From JBDRKN01 sp043813955 (lineage in GTDB: Bacteria; Patescibacteriota; Patescibacteriia; Patescibacteriales; Patescibacteriaceae), in NCBI GenBank assembly GCA_043813955.1, contig JBDRKN010000025.1, forward strand, positions 1 to 6,507: a stretch of DNA of 6,507 nucleotides, in the 5' to 3' direction. How positions within the stretch are numbered: position 1 is the stretch's first letter; every line of letters begins with the position of its first letter. Made by a program: the position numbers and the translations under genes. Shown in pieces: positions 5,696-6,507 of the stretch. The notes beneath the pieces were generated by a model that worked only from the letters and a program-made list of their open reading frames with translations, searched no databases and was not told the origin of the DNA.

Positions 5696-5727
5696 ATTTT
5701 AAAATAAGGCAGGAGCCTTATTTAAAG
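5689..5727 (-). repeat. Terminator/-35 repeat, copy 2
   Basis: The second copy of the 39-base sequence at 283-321, same orientation, identical in both stem arms and in the TTTGACAA block that holds the -35 box of hicBA. It differs only in loop (5711-5714) and spacer (5697-5700). Confidence 0.7.
5702..5723 (-). terminator. Rho-independent terminator of the lone hicB-like gene
   Basis: Stem AAATAAGGC / GCCTTATTT (9 bp) with a 4-base loop, ending on the minus strand in TTTT after the ATTT of the stem. It lies 37 bases past the stop of the 67-aa HicB-like gene and immediately before the hicBA promoter. Confidence 0.78.
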
Positions 5728-5760
5728 ACCAATTATTCTTTATTAATTTTATAAAATCTT

Positions 5761-5964
5761 CTACTGATAATTTAGAATCTTTTTTTCTTCTAAACAAAGA
5801 CTTATAACTTCTTTAATATTTTTTAAAGCATGATCTAATGTTTTTCCTTGAGAATAGCAGCCTTTAAAAAGAGGGCATTCAACAACATAAAAATTATCCT
5901 CATCTTTTTCAATAATAACGGGAAATTGTTTGTCCTTGATAGTCGTTGTAATAGATTTATTCAT
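5761..5964 (-). CDS. Solitary HicB-like antitoxin-family protein
   Basis: A 67-aa protein with the clear HicB_lk pattern: FPVIIEKDEDNFYVVECPLFKGCYSQGKTLDHALKNIKEVISLCLEE (residues 14-60), a partial RNase H-like fold of three strands and a helix. It ends at residue 67 with no DNA-binding domain. No HicA-type gene lies next to it: the 37 bases downstream lead straight to a terminator, and the gene upstream is secF. It has its own promoter and terminator, so it is a one-gene unit. It could be an orphan antitoxin, could act on a HicA encoded elsewhere (including the neighbouring one), or may have another role, since free-standing HicB-like genes are common. It is only distantly like the paired HicB next door, so a recent duplication is unlikely. 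The ATG at 5964 lacks a clear ribosome site. Confidence 0.8.
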   Translation of the reverse strand: MNKSITTTIKDKQFPVIIEKDEDNFYVVECPLFKGCYSQGKTLDHALKNIKEVISLCLEEKKILNYQ

Positions 5965-5985
5965 ACATTTTTATTTCACATTAAC

Positions 5986-6014
5986 ATTTTATAACAAAAA
6001 TGAATAGTGGTCAA
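5986..6014 (-). promoter_or_regulatory. Probable promoter of the solitary hicB-like gene
   Basis: On the minus strand TTGACC (6009-6014), a 17-base spacer and TAAAAT (5986-5991) each match consensus at 5 of 6 positions. The start would be near 5979, about 15 bases before the ATG. It begins 14 bases after the secF stop, and no strong terminator separates them, so some readthrough from secF is possible. Confidence 0.65.
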
Positions 6015-6027
6015 TAGAAGCAAAAAT

Positions 6028-6507
6028 CTATTTTTTAATCTTTTCAAACCAGACTAACAAGGGAGAGGCTAAGAAAATTGAGCTATATGTTCCAATAAAA
6101 GCGCCTGCAAACAAAGCTAAGGCAAAATATCGGATAGTATCGCCTCCAAGAATAATAATGCTTAATAAAACTAATAATGTAGTAACAGATGTATTTATAG
6201 AACGTGTGATAGTCTGATTAATGCTGTAATTGACTGTACCCTCAAAATCAAGGTCGCTCTTAGGCAAATTTTCTCTGACGCGGTCAAATACCACAATAGT
6301 ATCATTCACGCTATAGCCTAAAACCATTAATAACGCTGCGACAAAAGCAGTATTTACTTCTACTGCGAAAAATCTGCCTAAAATACTGAATAAACCGACT
6401 ACAATAATTACATCATGAAACAAAGCAAATATGGCAGCCAAACCATACTTCCATGAAGCAACTGGCTTGGAAACTTTTCTAAATGCCCATGCTACGTACA
6501 ATATAAT
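6028..6507 (-). CDS. secF: Protein translocase subunit SecF, C-terminal part (runs off window)
   Basis: The last 159 codons of a gene that continues beyond the right edge; the TTG near 6501 is an internal leucine codon and not a start. SecF with SecD is an inner-membrane RND-type partner of SecYEG that uses the proton gradient to complete protein export. The fragment keeps the end of one membrane segment (IILYVAWAF), then segments around GLAAIFALFHDVIIVVGLFSIL, VNTAFVAALLMVLGY, TTLLVLLSIIIL and ALALFAGAFIGTYSSIFLA. The diagnostic motif GYSVNDTIVVFDRVREN follows LLMVL. The C-terminus FEKIKK is basic, as expected on the cytoplasmic side. secD is presumably just upstream, out of view. The export machinery would serve the two secreted proteins further along, but that link is general rather than specific. 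Confidence 0.93.
   Translation of the reverse strand: MILYVAWAFRKVSKPVASWKYGLAAIFALFHDVIIVVGLFSILGRFFAVEVNTAFVAALLMVLGYSVNDTIVVFDRVRENLPKSDLDFEGTVNYSINQTITRSINTSVTTLLVLLSIIILGGDTIRYFALALFAGAFIGTYSSIFLASPLLVWFEKIKK

Noticed and set aside
6022..6041. Possible secF terminator (AAAAAT..ATTTTT around the stop codon)
   Set aside because: The stem is A/T only with a 2-base loop and overlaps the coding end; too weak to call.
1..6507. CRISPR array, tRNA or rRNA gene
   Set aside because: No regularly spaced direct repeats were found, and no cloverleaf with a TTCRA loop or rRNA-like segment was seen on either strand.

Overview
The window looks like a stretch of a small, low-GC bacterial chromosome, most probably a Patescibacteria/CPR (Parcubacteria-like) genome. 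The support is indirect. There are two Sec-exported proteins of a type I associate with CPR genomes: one has an N-terminal YTPGETLTPTC..GDTNC motif and phage-tail-like WTMPDATGTIALT phrases, the other a conserved LDFFYQPELTPEE...YAVY...FHIYRP block. Intergenic gaps are short, Shine-Dalgarno sequences are weak or absent, and all genes lie on the minus strand. TGA is used as a stop codon (intron maturase), which argues against the TGA=Gly CPR lineages.

Reading along the minus strand (high to low coordinates): the C-terminal half of secF (6028-6507); a promoter and a lone HicB-like antitoxin (5761-5964); a terminator and a near-perfect sigma70 promoter; an overlapping hicB-hicA toxin-antitoxin pair (5176-5647); another terminator and promoter; a 1.9-kb group II intron (about 3158-5073) encoding a reverse transcriptase/maturase; two closely spaced genes for large secreted proteins (1663-3156 and 339-1661); a terminator and promoter; and the first 77 codons of proS (prolyl-tRNA synthetase, 1-231), cut by the window edge.

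The most notable arrangement is the intron. It sits in the 5' untranslated region of the secreted-protein operon, between a TTGCCT-N17-TATAAT promoter and the ATG, with its predicted 3' end one base before the start codon. The 5' GTGCG end, an EBS1 loop matching the 5' exon, a canonical domain V and a domain VI with a bulged adenosine can all be read, so the ribozyme appears intact and the operon's leader is probably made by splicing.

A second theme is compact junction design. At three gene boundaries an AAATAAG-type hairpin terminator is followed within about 6-8 bases by the -35 box of the next promoter. Two of these junctions are copies of one 39-bp sequence (33 of 39 identical). I see no evidence for a wholly new multi-gene system; the unusual points are the intron placement, the terminator/promoter modules and the poorly characterised secreted pair.
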